From the NCBI RefSeq assembly GCF_033118175.1, contig NC_083699.1, positions 44,117,001-44,181,000 on the forward strand: DNA of 64,000 nt, read 5' to 3'. Both the position numbers and the translations under genes were made by a program. This DNA is from Dama dama (taxonomy: Eukaryota > Chordata > Mammalia > Artiodactyla > Cervidae). Positions 44,450-56,618 of the stretch are shown here, piece by piece (within the stretch, counting starts at the first letter, position 1; the number at the start of each line of letters is the position of its first letter). Below the pieces are notes generated by a model. It was not told the DNA's origin. It searched no databases and worked only from the letters and a program-made list of their open reading frames with translations.

Positions 44450-45183
44450 TACACACATATATTATACACATAGATACAAAATACCTTGTCTAAATTTTGG
44501 ATAATTGAAGACTCTAAGTTAAAATCTCTAGGCCTTAAATCAGTTTCAGAATCACATTAAATCTTTAAAACTAATGCCAGCAAGGCATTCAGTGGGAAAA
44601 TTCTCTCCATCCAGCACTTCCCTGAGTGAGAAGATGTTACCTTCTGGTAGCAATGGAGCCACTCATCCTTCAACATAGGTAATAGTGGTACATCAGGTAT
44701 ATTAGGTAATAGTGGTATTCAAAATGGTTGCCAATCAGTACTGTGGAGGCACCAATCAATCGGAATAGATGACTTTAGTGCTCAAGTTAGTTCCTTAGTT
44801 CAAGTTAGTGTTCTAGAAATTAAAAGAATAAATGTAATCATTTTACTTTATAAGCAGTTGTATGTATCTGTGATCATATCAGCTGTCCTAGGACTTACCT
44901 GGACTGTGGAGGCCTAGAGCAGGGCAGCCCTGCCAGAGGCTAATGGCCAATGTGGTGGTGATAGGAGAGTCCTGGGACAATAGAATATGGTGTATTTCAA
45001 TATTATAATGTTCAGGACAGCAGTAATGGTGGGTACCACCTAAATATCAGCTCTATGGTTAGGTATAATAATGAAAAAATAATTTCATGCTCAAAATCCA
45101 CTTGAAATACCCTTGCAAACATGGAGAAAGAGAAAGAATTTTCAGTCCTAAAATCTTGAATGCCACCTTCATAGTGGTTTCCT
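44450..45183. other. Unique sequence flanking the full-length BovB
   Basis: No gene. A 14-base word AGGTAATAGTGGTA occurs twice near 44,680-44,720. The segment 44,812-44,882 has a similar partner at 49,706-49,776. Confidence 0.4.
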
Positions 45184-45198
45184 TTGAAGCCCTTCAAA

Positions 45199-48100
45199 GT
45201 AACTTACACAGGACTGGCAAATAGTTTCACGGAGGACACAGACAGAACCTTGTGCTCACCAGAACTCAGGAGAAAGGAGCAGTGACCCCACAAGAGACTG
45301 ACCCAGACTTGCCCGACAGTGTCCAGGAGTCTCCAGCATAGGCGTGGGTCAGTGGTGGCTTGGTGTAGGGTTGGGGACCTTTAGAAGGAGGTTGCCATTA
45401 CCTGCAATACCTCCACCATAATTTGGCCCCAGGTAAATAACAGGGAGGGAACAGAGCATAACCTATCAATAGAAAATTGGATTAAAGATTTACTGAGCAT
45501 GGCCCTTAGTCAGTCTCTCCCATCAGGAAGCTTCTATAAGCCTCATATCCTTCTCCATCAGAGGGCAGACAGAATGAAAACCACAACCAGAGAAAACTAA
45601 CCAATCTGATCACAAGGACCACAGCCTTGTCTAACTCAATGAAACTATGAGCCATGCTGTGTAGGGCCACCCAAGACAGATGGGTCGTGGTGAAGAGTTC
45701 TGACAAAATGTGGCCCACTGGAGAAGGGAATGGCAAACCACTTCAGGACTCTTGCCTTGAGAACCCCATGAACAGTATGAAAAGGCAAAAAGATAGGACA
45801 CTGAAAGATGAACTTCCCAGGTAGGTAGGTGCCCAATATGCTACTGGAGATCAGTGGAGAAATAACTCCAGAAAGAATGAAGAGATGGAGCCAAAGCAAA
45901 AACAACACCCAGTTGTGGATGAGACTGGTGACAGAAGCGAAGTCCGATGCTGTAAAGAGCAATATTGCATAGGAACCTGGAATGTTAGGTCCACGAATCA
46001 AGGTAAATAGGAAGTGGTCAAACAGGAGATGGCAAGAGTGAACGTCAACATTTCAGGAATCAGCAAACTAAAATGGCCTGGAATGGGTGAATTTAACTCA
46101 GATGACCATTATATCTACTACTGTGGGCAAGAATCCCTTAGAAGAAATGGAGTAGCCATCATAGTCAACAAAAGAGTCTGAAATGCAGTACTTGGATGCA
46201 ATCTCAAAAATGACAGAATCATCTCTGTTCGTTTCCAAGGCAAACCATTCAAAATCACAGTAGTCCAAGTCTATGCCCCAATCAGTAATGTTGAAGAAGC
46301 TGAAGTTGAACAGTTCTATGAAGAACTACAAGGCCTTCTAGAACTAACACCCCAAAAAGATGTCCTTTTCATTATGGGGGACTGGAATGCAAAAGTAGGA
46401 AATTAAGAAACACCTGGAGTAACAGGCAAATTTGACCTTGGAGTACGGAATGAAGCAGGGCAAAGACTAATAGAGTTTTGCCAAGAGAACGCATTGGTCA
46501 TAGCAAACACCCTCTTCCAACAACACAAGAGAAGACTCTACACATGGACATCACCAGATGGTCAATACCGAAATCAGATTGATTATATTCTTTGCAGTCA
46601 AAGATGGAGAAGCTCTACACAGTCAGCAAAAACAAGACCGGGAGCTGACTGTGGCTCAGATCATGAACACCTTACTGCCAAATTCAGACTTAAACTGAAG
46701 AAAGTAGGGAAAACCATTAGACCATTCAAGTATGACCTAAATCAAATCCCTTACCATTATACAGTGGAAGTGAGAAATAGATTCAAGGGATTAGATCAGA
46801 TAGACAGAGTGCTTGAAGAGCTATGGACAGGGGTATGTGACATTGTACAGGAGACAGGGATCAAGACCCTCCCCAAGAAAAAGAAATGCAAAAGCAAAAT
46901 GACTGTCTAAGGAGGTCTTAAAAATAGCTGTGAAAAGAAGAGAAGCAAAAAGCAAAGGAGAAAAGGAAAGATATACCCATTTGAATGCAGAGTTCCAAAG
47001 AAAGCAAGAAGAGATAAGAAAGCCTTCCTCAGTGATCAGTGCAAAGAAATAGAGGAAAATAACAGAATGGGAAAGACTAGAGATCTCTTCAAGAAAATTA
47101 GAGATACCAAGGAACATTTCATGCAAAGATGGGCTCAATAAAGGACAGAGATGGTAGGGACCTAACAGAAGCAGAAGATATTAAGATGAGGTGGCAAGAA
47201 TACACAGAAGAACTACACAGAAAAGATCTTGAAGACCCAGATAATCATGATGGTAAGATCACTCACCTAGAGCTGGACATCCTGGAATGTGAAGTCAAGT
47301 GGGCCTTAGAAAGCATCACTACGAACAAAGCTAGTGGAGGTGATGGAATTCCAGTTGAGCTATTTCAAATTCTAAAAGATGATGCTGTGAAAGTGCTGCA
47401 CTCAGTATGCCAGCAAATGTGGAAAACTCAGCAGTGGCCACAGGACTGGAAAAGGTCAGTTTTCATTCCAGTCCCAAAGAAAGGCAAAGCTAAAGAATGC
47501 TCAAACTACCACACAATTGCGCTCATCTCACACACCACTCAAGTAATGCTCAAAATTCTCCAAGCCAGGGTTCAACAATAAGTGAACTGTAAAGTTCCAG
47601 ATGTTCTAGCTGGATTTAGAAAAGGCAGAGGAACCAGACATCAAATTGCCAACATCTGTTGGATCATCTAAAAAGCAAGAGAGTTCCAGAAAAACATTTA
47701 TTTCTACTTTATTGACTAGGCCAAAGCCTTTGACTGTGTGGATCACAACAAACAGTGGAAAATTCTTAAAAATATGGGAATACCAGACCACATGACTTGC
47801 CTCTTGAGAAATCTGTATGCAGGTCATGAAGTAACAATTAGAACGGGACATGGAACAACATACTGGTTCCAAATTGGGAAAGGAGTATGTCAAGACTGTA
47901 TCTTGTCACCCTGCTTATTTAACTTTATGCAGAATACATCATGAGAAATGCTGGGCTGGATGAAGCTCAAGCTGGAATTAAGATTGCCAGGAGAATATCA
48001 ATAACCTCAGATATGCAGATGACACCACCCTTATGGCAGGAAGTGAAGAGAAACTAAAAAACCTCTTGATGAAAGTGAAAGAGGAGAGTGAAAAAGTTGG

Positions 48101-48797
48101 CTTAAAACTCAACATTCAGAAAACTAAGATTATGGCATCTGGTCCCATCACTTCATGGCAAATAAATGGGAAAACAATGGAAACAGCGACAGACTTTGTT
48201 TTGGGGGCTCCAAAATCACTGCAGATGGTGACGGCAGCCATGACATTAAAAGATGCTTACTCCTTGGAAGAAAAGTTATGACCAACCTAGATAGCATATT
48301 AAAAAGCAGAGATATTAATTTGCCAACAAAGGTCCATCTAGTCAAAGCTATGGTTTTTCCAGTGGTCATGTATGGACATGAGAGTTGGACTATAAAGAAA
48401 TCTGAACGCCGAAGAATTGATGCTTTTGAACTGTGGTGTTGGAGAAGACTCTCGAGAGTCCCTTGGACTGCAAGGATATCCAACCAGTCCATCCTAAAGG
48501 AAATCAGTCCTGAGTATTCATTAGAAGGACTGATGCTGAAGCTGAAACTCTAATACTTTGGCCACCTGATGCGAAGAACTGACTCATTTGAAAAGCCCCT
48601 GATAATGGGCAAGATTGAAGGTGGGAGGAGCAGGGGATGACAGAGGATGAGATGGCTGGATGGCATCACCAACTCAATGGACCTGAGTTTGAGTACACTC
48701 CGGAGTTGGTGATGAACAGGGAGGCCTGCCGTGCTGTAGTCCATGGGGTCGCAAAGAGTCAGACACAACTGAGTGACTGAACTGAATGTAACTGAAC
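45199..48797 (+). mobile_element. Apparently full-length BovB LINE, inactive
   Basis: Exact 15-bp duplication TTGAAGCCCTTCAAA at 45,184-45,198 and 48,798-48,812 brackets about 3.6 kb. It contains a 5' region of about 770 bases, a degenerate coding region with endonuclease then reverse transcriptase, and the GACTGAACTGAATGTAACTG 3' end. Part of its 5' region (about 45,715-45,780) resembles the body of the Bov-tA SINEs. Length slightly exceeds the roughly 3.2 kb I recall for BovB consensus sequences. Confidence 0.9.
45972..48550 (+). pseudogene. BovB endonuclease-reverse transcriptase polyprotein, dead
   Basis: Domain order can be followed. Endonuclease: GTWNVRSTNQ (45,972), FIMGDWNAKVG (about 46,371) and GSDHE (46,653), the catalytic landmarks of AP-type endonucleases. 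Linker: KMRWQEYTEELH. Reverse transcriptase: GGDGIPVELFQILKDD (47,338), SVFIPVPKKG, motif A AKAFDCVDH (about 47,720) and YADD (48,012-48,023), then VKAMVFPVVMYG. In-frame stops include TAG at 46,008, TGA at 46,179 and TAA at 46,404, with a frameshift near 46,880, a TGA where most copies have W, TAA at 47,579 and TAG just before motif A. In life the enzyme nicks target DNA and copies BovB RNA; it can also mobilise Bov-tA. This copy cannot. Confidence 0.9.
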
Positions 48798-48813
48798 TTG
48801 AAGCCCTTCAAAA

Positions 48814-49003
48814 GGACTTCCTTTGTGGCTCAGACGGTAAAATCATCTGTCGACAATGTGGGTAACCTGGGTTCGATCCCTGGATAGGGAAGATCCCCTG
48901 GAGAAGGAAATGGCAACCTACTCCAATACTCTTTCCTGGAAAATCCCATGGATGGAGGAATCTGGTAGACCACAGTCCATGGGGTCACAAGGAGTTGGAC
49001 ACA
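48814..49003 (+). mobile_element. Bov-tA SINE, first of a tandem pair
   Basis: Starts GGACTTCCTTTGTGGCTCAG, two bases after the BovB target duplication; ends at GGAGTTGGACAC without the final GACTGAGCGACT part. Confidence 0.9.
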
Positions 49004-49192
49004 TTCTTTGTGACTCAGCTAGTAAAGAATCCGCCTTCAATGCAGGAGACATGGGTTTGATCCCTGGGTTCAGGAGATCCCCTGGAGAAGGGAAAAGCTA
49101 TGCACTCCAGTATTCTGGCCTGGAGAATTCCATGGACTGTATAGTTCATGGGGTTGCAAAGAGTCGGACACGACTGAGTGCCTTTCACTTTC
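49004..49192 (+). mobile_element. Bov-tA SINE, second of a tandem pair
   Basis: Continues directly with ATTCTTTGTGACTCAGCTAG (head missing its first bases) and ends CGACTGAGTGCCTTTCACTT. Confidence 0.9.
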
Positions 49193-49444
49193 GCTTTTAT
49201 AGTAGATGGCTGAAAAAGACAATAAGTAAACTTATATTCACTTTCTTTTTTGGCTATTCATTTATTGCATTATTTATTGCTATCAATTTCTTTGGGCATC
49301 TATGACTTCCTTGAAATTTTATAGCACTTTTGAAAACAGTGACATATTAAGGAACCCAGTGTATGGTGTTACATAATAAAAATGAAAATGATATGAATAA
49401 TAATGGTATTATGAACAAAAATAATTTTATAATAATACTAACTT

Positions 49445-49665
49445 TGGGGCTTTAGACTTTATGTGTTATCTTACATATATCATCTCTTTTAATCTATGGA
49501 GCATCTCAGGATACAGGGCTTATTATCCCCACTTTACACATGAGAATATTGGGATTCAGAAAGTTAATACATTCAAGATCTAAAGATAGGAAGTGGAAGA
49601 TAGTATTCACGCCTAGGTCTTTTGATTTTGATTTGGGTAGGGCTCCTTTCACTGCATTAAATGAT
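49445..49665 (-). mobile_element. MIR SINE
   Basis: TTATCCCCACTTTACACATG, GGGATTCAGAAAGTTAATAC, TAGTATTCACGCCTAGGTC. Confidence 0.8.
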
Positions 49666-50589
49666 CCTGGAAATTTTATGCAGAAAGTCAACAAGTAAAT
49701 CATAATGTTCTAGAGATTTAAAGAATAAAACATATTATCATTTTTATTAGCCAGTTGAATGTATTTGTGATCATACCCTGAAATCTTAAGGGAGAATCTT
49801 TTAAATCCTTTTAATCTGAGACAAACAGGGTGTAATAGAGGTCCCTGGAAATCCATGTCAACCTCCTGCCAGGGTCAATAATTTCATATTTTATTAGCTT
49901 ATTTTCAAAGCTTAGTCTTATAGTTTTTGTGTTATAAACATACAGATCAGCTATAATGCCCTGGAGGTTTACCACTAGAAACTAATATAATTGCTACAGG
50001 AGTGGGTAACAAATCATTCACATAATCAGATTGTGCTATATTGTCAGATGATACAAAATTTTCAGGAACTTGCAAATCATGAAAAACAAGAAGAGAAACA
50101 GTGCCCCATAGGTTACTCTCAAATCAAATAGGCAGATTCTATTAGCCTATTTCTAAGCTTAAGTCTTATCGGCAGACTTGGTATGTCTGATACAAAGCTG
50201 CTATTATGTAAGTTACACTGGGATGCAATAGGATTCCTGGCTGGAGGGAAGGGATAGACAGCAGAGGATGAGCTGAGAGAGAACTTAGGTGAGATTCCCA
50301 AACTAGCTGAATGACAGTGACAGACGGAAGGTCCCTTAGCAATCACCTTTAGTCCCCTCACTCTAATTAGACTGACTGATGCCCAGAGGACAGAAATTAC
50401 CTCCTCAAGGCCACATGGTGGGCAGCAGTTTTCAGTAAAAACAGACGATTTTAGGAAAAGGACTGAACAAGCAAGTTCTATATTTTATGGGAAAGGAGAG
50501 GGTAAGGAAGTGAGAGGAGGAAAGATAGTGTTTATTATTACCATATAGAGATCCTTGGGCAAAGTTCACATTTCTCTTCTCTACAAGCT
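49666..50589. other. Mostly unique sequence, no gene seen
   Basis: Possible worn MIR at 50,380-50,440 (CTCCTCAAGGCCACATGGTG). Confidence 0.4.
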
Positions 50590-50760
50590 GAAGGTTGGCA
50601 TTGTTTGTACCACTATACAGATGAGAAAAATAACCATAGGGATGCTTTTAATAAACTGCTCAAGGCCGCTAGCCTATTAAGTGGTCCAGAGTGGGGATTC
50701 TGACCCCGGTTTTTCCATCTCCAAGGCCTTGGCACTTTCTTGTGTAACCACTGTACTCAT
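50590..50760 (-). mobile_element. MIR SINE
   Basis: ATACAGATGAGAAAAATAAC, AACTGCTCAAGGCCGCTAGC, GTGGGGATTCTGACCCCGG. Confidence 0.7.
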
Positions 50761-50899
50761 CCTAAAACTAAAGCCACAGGTATCCAGTCCATGCAAAATT
50801 ACAGAATGAGTGTTAAAGTCTAGATAACCTAGTGATTTTTCCTGAGCTTGTATGTGTATAGAACCAGGGAGGTGTATTGAATCAGAATATATAGAGAAT

Positions 50900-51184
50900 A
50901 TTCCTGAATATTCATTGGAAGGATTGATGCTAAAGCTGAAACTCCAATACTTAGGCCACCTGATGAGAAGAACTGACTCATTTGAAAAGACCCTGATGCT
51001 GGGAAAGATTGAAGGCAGGAGGAGAAGGGGACGACGGAGGATGAGATGGTTGGATGGCATCACTGACTCAATGGACATGAGTTTGGGTAAACTCCGGGAG
51101 TTGGTGATGGACAGGGAGGCCTGGCGTGCTGCATTCCATGGGGTCACAAAGAGTCAGACATGACTGAGCGACTGAACTGAACTG
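50900..51184 (+). mobile_element. BovB 3' end, 5' truncated
   Basis: From CTGAATATTCATTGGAAGG to CGACTGAACTGAACTGA. The last polyprotein codons remain open (GLMLKLKLQYLGHLMRRTDS and MRWLDGITDSMDMSLGKLRE). Confidence 0.95.
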
Positions 51185-51189
51185 ATACA

Positions 51190-52317
51190 GACATTACGTA
51201 GCGAGAAAGAATATTAAAGAGAAATGTCTGAATTATGAAAAATGTTAGGCCTAAACTGCCATGCACGTTGTTGGTACTTTATAGATGATTAAATTCATTC
51301 TGAAAATGCATATAGTTTTCAGGAAATTAAATCCTTACAATTCTAATCAATTTATCCTTAACCAAAAATTGTGTTACTACTACAGTAACAACTGCAATAA
51401 ATTCAGAAATGTTTCTAAAAATGTGAAGGTTTTCTTTTCTGCAGCAGAACATTTTTTTTTTCCTTCAGTATACAAAAAACTGGATAATGTAGACATTTAT
51501 TTATTCCAAATAAAAAATCCCACAGAGGTCAAGTGCTGCTTGAAATTTGTCAAAAATCATTTACACATTCATCTTTAAAACAAATCACTTCCTTTAGCTT
51601 GAAGGCCAACAATAGAGGTTTGGATCACAATTACTCATGTTCCATTGCTTTTTGTTCAGCACATCGGGGTATTAGCACATGTATAATACCTTGCCACATT
51701 TTCTAGAATTATTGATTTTATGAAATACAGATTTCCGGGCCTCAGATTTCAAACCTTTCTAAACATGGCCCCATCAACTTACGGTTCTAGCTTGAAAGAA
51801 CTGCAGATTCCAGACAAATTGGTGACTAACTTACTTGCTGTTCCCTATGCATCCCTGCTTTTCCTCCTTCTCCTTCTAAGCACTTGATGAACAGCTCTCT
51901 CCATCTCAAACTCGCTCTTCTTCATATCACCTTCTAACACTAGTCTATCTAAACATCTCTTCAAGAATTGCCTTCCTTAGTCCAGGGGGGCCTGCTTTCC
52001 ACATTTTCTATCCATATCCCTTTCCACATCATATTAGAAAATACTCAATGTAATCCTGAGTATTCCACTCCATTTGGAGAGAGAAAATCAGTGAGGAAGG
52101 TAGCATCTATAGAGATCAGGCAGAACTTGGGTCCTTGACAGGCAAGATCAGACCAGTGCAGCACGTTTCCCTAAGTAGAGAACTGCCTGCCCCATGTGAC
52201 TGATCCTGGGCATTGAGACTTTGTAGTCAGCCCTTTGGATGACAAGTTAAAGTCCCTTCCCATAGCATTAAAAAATAAAAAAATAGAGATTACATTTGGT
52301 ACAGATGAACCTATTTG
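51190..52317. other. Unique sequence, no gene seen
   Basis: A 97-codon frame at 51,285-51,578 is lysine/asparagine-rich and unrecognised. Possible worn L2 at 51,840-52,010. Confidence 0.35.
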
Positions 52318-52645
52318 CAGGTCAGGAATAGAGACACAGGCATAGAGAATGGACATGGGGACACCAGGGGGGTGAGGGGGAAGGGGAGGGTGGGATGAAT
52401 TGGGAGGTTAGGATTGACAAATACACTAACCATGTGTAAAATAGATAGTGAGTGGGAACCTGCTATATAACACGGAGCTCAACTCAGTGCTCTGTGATGA
52501 CTTAGAGGGGTAGGATGCGGGTGGGGTGGGAGTAAGAGCCAAAGGGGAGGGGATATTTGTATATATATAGCCATTTTACTTCACTGTGTAGCAGAAACTA
52601 ACACAACATTCTAAAGCAACTATACTCCAATAAAAAATTGCTACC
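52318..52645 (+). mobile_element. L1 3' UTR
   Basis: GAATAGAGACACAGGCATAG, AAATAGATAGTGAGTGGGAA CC, CTGTGTAGCAGAAACTAACA CAACATT, ACTCCAATAAAAAATTG. Confidence 0.8.
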
Positions 52646-52783
52646 ATCAAGGGGTCTTAAGCGTCAGGACACGTTCAGCTTCTAGTTTTACTGCCTTAGC
52701 TTCTAAGAGTGAAGGGAAACATAAGAGATGAGTAAAATCTAAATGTGTTACTGTATTTTCTGAGGGACTATACCAGAAAGTAG

Positions 52784-53007
52784 GGCTTCTCAAGTAGCAC
52801 TAGTGGTAAAGAACGTGCTTGCCAATGTGCAAGACATAAGAGATGCAGGTTCGATCCCTGGGTTGGGAAGATCCCCTGGAGAAGGGCATGGCAGCCTACT
52901 CTAGTATTCTTGCCTGGAGAATCCCATCAACAGAGGAGCCTGGCAGACTACAGGCCATAGGGTCACAAAGGGTCAGACACAACTAAAGCGATTCAGCACA
53001 CACAGGA
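52784..53007 (+). mobile_element. Bov-tA SINE, long-head subtype
   Basis: Exact 12-bp duplication ACCAGAAAGTAG at 52,772-52,783 and 53,008-53,019. Confidence 0.97.
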
Positions 53008-53019
53008 ACCAGAAAGTAG

Positions 53020-54424
53020 CCAGGTGGTGGCAGTGAGGGGGAAATGAACTGGCATGGCCCTAGTAATCTGCCTAATTTTCATCACTCAGTGGGGTTCAGT
53101 CCAGGGTCAATCAGGCCTTTTACCTCGAGCAAGGCTCTGCAGTGGGTTCAGTGTACAATCACCCTCCTCATTCATCATTCACACAGACAGTAAAAAGTAA
53201 TTTAAAACCCATATGAGCAAGGCAGAGTGCCAGATGCAGGGGCAAGGGATGGAAAAGGAAACAGCTTAAAAAGGTTTCAGTTGCCACAGCCAGAAACTCC
53301 AATAACTTTAGAGTTAAAGGAATTATAAAGATTGTCTCCACAAGCCCTTTATTTCACAGATGGAGAACTTAAGACCTTGGAGGAGGATGGGTATTTGGGT
53401 GTGGGTAGAAGGAAAGCTGAGCCTAGACTGTTTCTACCACAAATAAAATGGGATGATATTAGCACATTTTGGCCACAGTTTTGAATCACAATTGGTTAGC
53501 CAGAAAAATTTATAAAAACAATTATGTGACTACTCTTCTCATTATATCTTGCCACAAATTGTGTAAACAATAAAAATAGAGTATGTGGGGGGAGTGTGCA
53601 GAGGGTAGACTCTAAATCAGAAAATAACCCTGGATACTTGAATACCTTTCCTTGATTCAAGACTTTGGAATCCTTTAATTGAGCCCTGATAGAATCAATA
53701 GGAATTTCACCTAGAGTTGATTTTTTATCAGTGTTGTTGGAGATTGCACACTTTTTACAAAACTCTGTTAGGATAAGTTCTCTTCACTGGAAGAGGCAAT
53801 TCTGTTTTTGTGAATTGCACCTGTCTCTTCTGGCATCCCCCGGGGCATCGTTAGAACTATCCGGTCTTGACTGTTGGAATACAATCCTTTTCATCTTCTG
53901 CTACCTGCGTCTCCAGCCCTGCCATGGACCCTCATAAACAGATATTTCCAGACTGGGTTCTCTGGGTCCTGGCCACAGATCCTCTTGCCCTGCTGACTTT
54001 GTTTCCTCTACCATTGTTTCCTGGTCAGGGTTGCAGGAGATCTCTTGACTGCTCACCATGCTGTGTGCACCAGAATCTGAGAAATGGCCCTCTTGTCCAT
54101 TTTCTCAAGCTCCTCACCCCACTGGAGTTCCTCCACCATCCTGGCATCATGCAGAGCTTCACGCCTCTCCAGGGAGTTGCCCCTGCAGATCAAAACCTTC
54201 TGCTCCAAAATCCCCTCAAGCTTATCTAGTGATCCCATCTTCCCTTGACCTCTAGATCTTGACCTGAGGCAAAAGGGAAAGGGCGCTGGGCATTTCTGGG
54301 AGATGCTGGATGTCAGCTCAACTCAAAGCTCCTCTGATTGTTCCTTCCGGCCCTTTAGTCACAGTCTTGTCCCCTTCGTGTTTTATGGTGCTGAGTCACT
54401 ATTCAAAATGCACCCAGGTGCTAA
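53020..54424. other. Mostly unique sequence, no convincing gene
   Basis: Weak MIR-like segment at 53,340-53,390. GC-richer block 53,820-54,250 has open frames on both strands, including antisense 54,053-54,238 with an acidic, helix-like composition (LEKMDKRAISQIL); no family recognised. Confidence 0.35.
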
Positions 54425-55112
54425 TAATTCCTCACCCCTCTAACCACTACCATAATAGTCTGAGACACCATTAGGCTTTACTTGTCTCATTATAGTTGCC
54501 TCCATACTGGTCTGTTTCCTCCACTTGTTCTCTAGAGTCTGTATTCATGACAGCAGCCACAGTGATTCCTTTAAAAACGTAAGTTACATAACCGGCATCA
54601 TCATTCCTCTGCTCTACAGGTACTCTCTACTGGCTTCCCCAAACTCTGAGTAAGGTCCACCATTCTGACACTGACCCGTGAAACCCTACGTGCCCTACTT
54701 CCGTCCTCCTCTCTGGCAATACTCTGGCCACCTCCAGACTCAAGCCTTTGCATAGACTTTTCTCTCTGCTCAGGCCCCAGATAACTGCATGACGTTTCCC
54801 TCCCTGCCTTCAGGACTGGCCAATTATCCCACATCAGAGAGACCTTCCTTCCCTCACAACCATATATAAAATGGCTACCATACCCCTGTGACACTCCTTG
54901 TCTTTCTGCCCCTTTCTCCCCACGGCAGTTATGACTATCTGATTTGTTGTTTACTTGTGATGGACTGCTTGTCCAACTGGGTAGCCCACAGAACGTAAAC
55001 TCCATGAGAACATTTTTGTTTTGTTCACTACCGCATACCTGTCTGTGCCTGCTACATTGTAGATGGTCAATAAGTAATTGAGGATGAGTGAATAAATGAA
55101 TGAATGAATTCT
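54425..55112 (+). mobile_element. L2 3' end, long copy
   Basis: ACAGCAGCCACAGTGATTCC, CACCTCCAGACTCAAGCCTT TGC, CCTCACAACCATATATAAAA, AACTCCATGAGAACATTTTT, ending GAATAAATGAATGAATGAAT. The most complete L2 in the window. Confidence 0.85.
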
Positions 55113-56039
55113 TAACTCAAATTCACCCAACTTTGGCTCTTTATATGCAGAAACAGTGTTTCAGAACATGGAAAAATATCCCACAAGCAACCTCCATTGA
55201 CTTTCAAATCTGTTTCTGCTTGTTGTGCCAAGTCTAATTTGAAACTCAAAGTTGAGCATTAATTTCTTTGTTCTGGGTTGTACCTGCCCTTCTTCTGGGG
55301 CTTGAAAGATACTGGGGCTCAGTGGGTTGAAGACTTTGGAACAAGGGTAAATGCAGGAAGTAAAATCCTCCTTTATGAAAATCCTCAAACCTTATCCCTC
55401 TACCTAAGAGTATTGTAATAAGGATTTAAATGATTTTGGTTTTACTTTGCCTAAACACCTCTTTCCTTCACAGTCTCATCTTGAATTCCTTAAATATTGA
55501 TAGGGTAAGCAGCTTGTATTTCAGGTTGAAATTATAAAAGAAAGCAGGCTACACCAAAGCAAAGCTGCTAAAGTTTTCTGAAGAATACAGGGGAAGCTGA
55601 GGACTCAAATATCCGGTAATGACATCTGAACAAGAGACTGCCCTGTTAGCTCTGCTTTCAAAAATTGAATAATAGGATTTAATAATGAAATACAGAGTGC
55701 TTAACTGGACACAATGGGGGAAATGAATCAAATGAGTGGCATCAAATGATGAATAGAATATTTTTGGAATTTTCAATTCAATAATGGTTAATACCTGGTT
55801 TGCAAGGTGGCAATCCACAGTCATCTGTCCTCGAGTTCATTTTATCTAGTCTATATTTGTCACTGGAAAAATTTCACATATAAGCCCAGATTCTCAGTCT
55901 CCTTTCAAAACCTGAAGGTCTGCTAGTCTTACTTGTGAAGAAAAAATTATCCAACATTGGAAATAACTCAAAAATATTCCTTCATGCTCTTTCAGTCTTA
56001 ATCGAGCACTGTCTAAAATTTATACAGTATTAACAATTC
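55113..56039. other. Unique sequence, no gene seen
   Basis: No repeat or exon recognised. Confidence 0.4.
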
Positions 56040-56162
56040 TTGACTCAATGGACATGAGTTTGAGTAAACTCTGGGAGATAGTGAAGGACAGGGAAGTCTG
56101 GCATGGTGCAGTTCATAGGGTTGCAAAGAGTCAGACATGACTGAGTGACTGAACAACAAGAT
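56040..56162 (+). mobile_element. BovB 3' end fragment
   Basis: GACTCAATGGACATGAGTTT GAG to GTGACTGAACAACAAG. Confidence 0.9.
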
Positions 56163-56398
56163 GTATACAACTGTTGATGGTAACTGAAGGAAGGAAAAGA
56201 GCAACTATTGTAAATTTATTATAAAGTCAAGGCTCAGATCAATGACTCCATTTTTTGTTTGTCTTCATTTTAAATTCTTTGGCAGAAAAGAGAGTCCTAG
56301 AATCCTCCCCAGAACAGTGTCTAACATAAACTCATAGTAGGAGCCTGGCAAATATGTAATAACTTACAGTGTATTTCTTTCTCTTTTTTGGTTTGACA

Positions 56399-56607
56399 GA
56401 AGTTAAAAGTGAAAGTCATGTCCCACTCTTTGCAGCCCCATGGACTATAACTTGCCAGGCTCTTCTGTCCAAGGAATTCACCAGGCCAGGATACTGGAGT
56501 GGGTAGCCTATCCCTTCTCCAGAGGATCTTCCTGACCCAGGGACCAAACCAGGGTCTCATGCATTGCAGGAGGATCTTTGACCAGCTGAGCTACCAGGGA
56601 AGCCCAC
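56399..56607 (-). mobile_element. Bov-tA SINE
   Basis: Exact 11-bp duplication TTGGTTTGACA at 56,388-56,398 and 56,608-56,618. Confidence 0.97.
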
Positions 56608-56618
56608 TTGGTTTGACA

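Noticed and set aside
45645..46001. 118-codon antisense frame inside BovB
   Set aside because: Shadow of the BovB 5' region, with a composition explained by the sense element.
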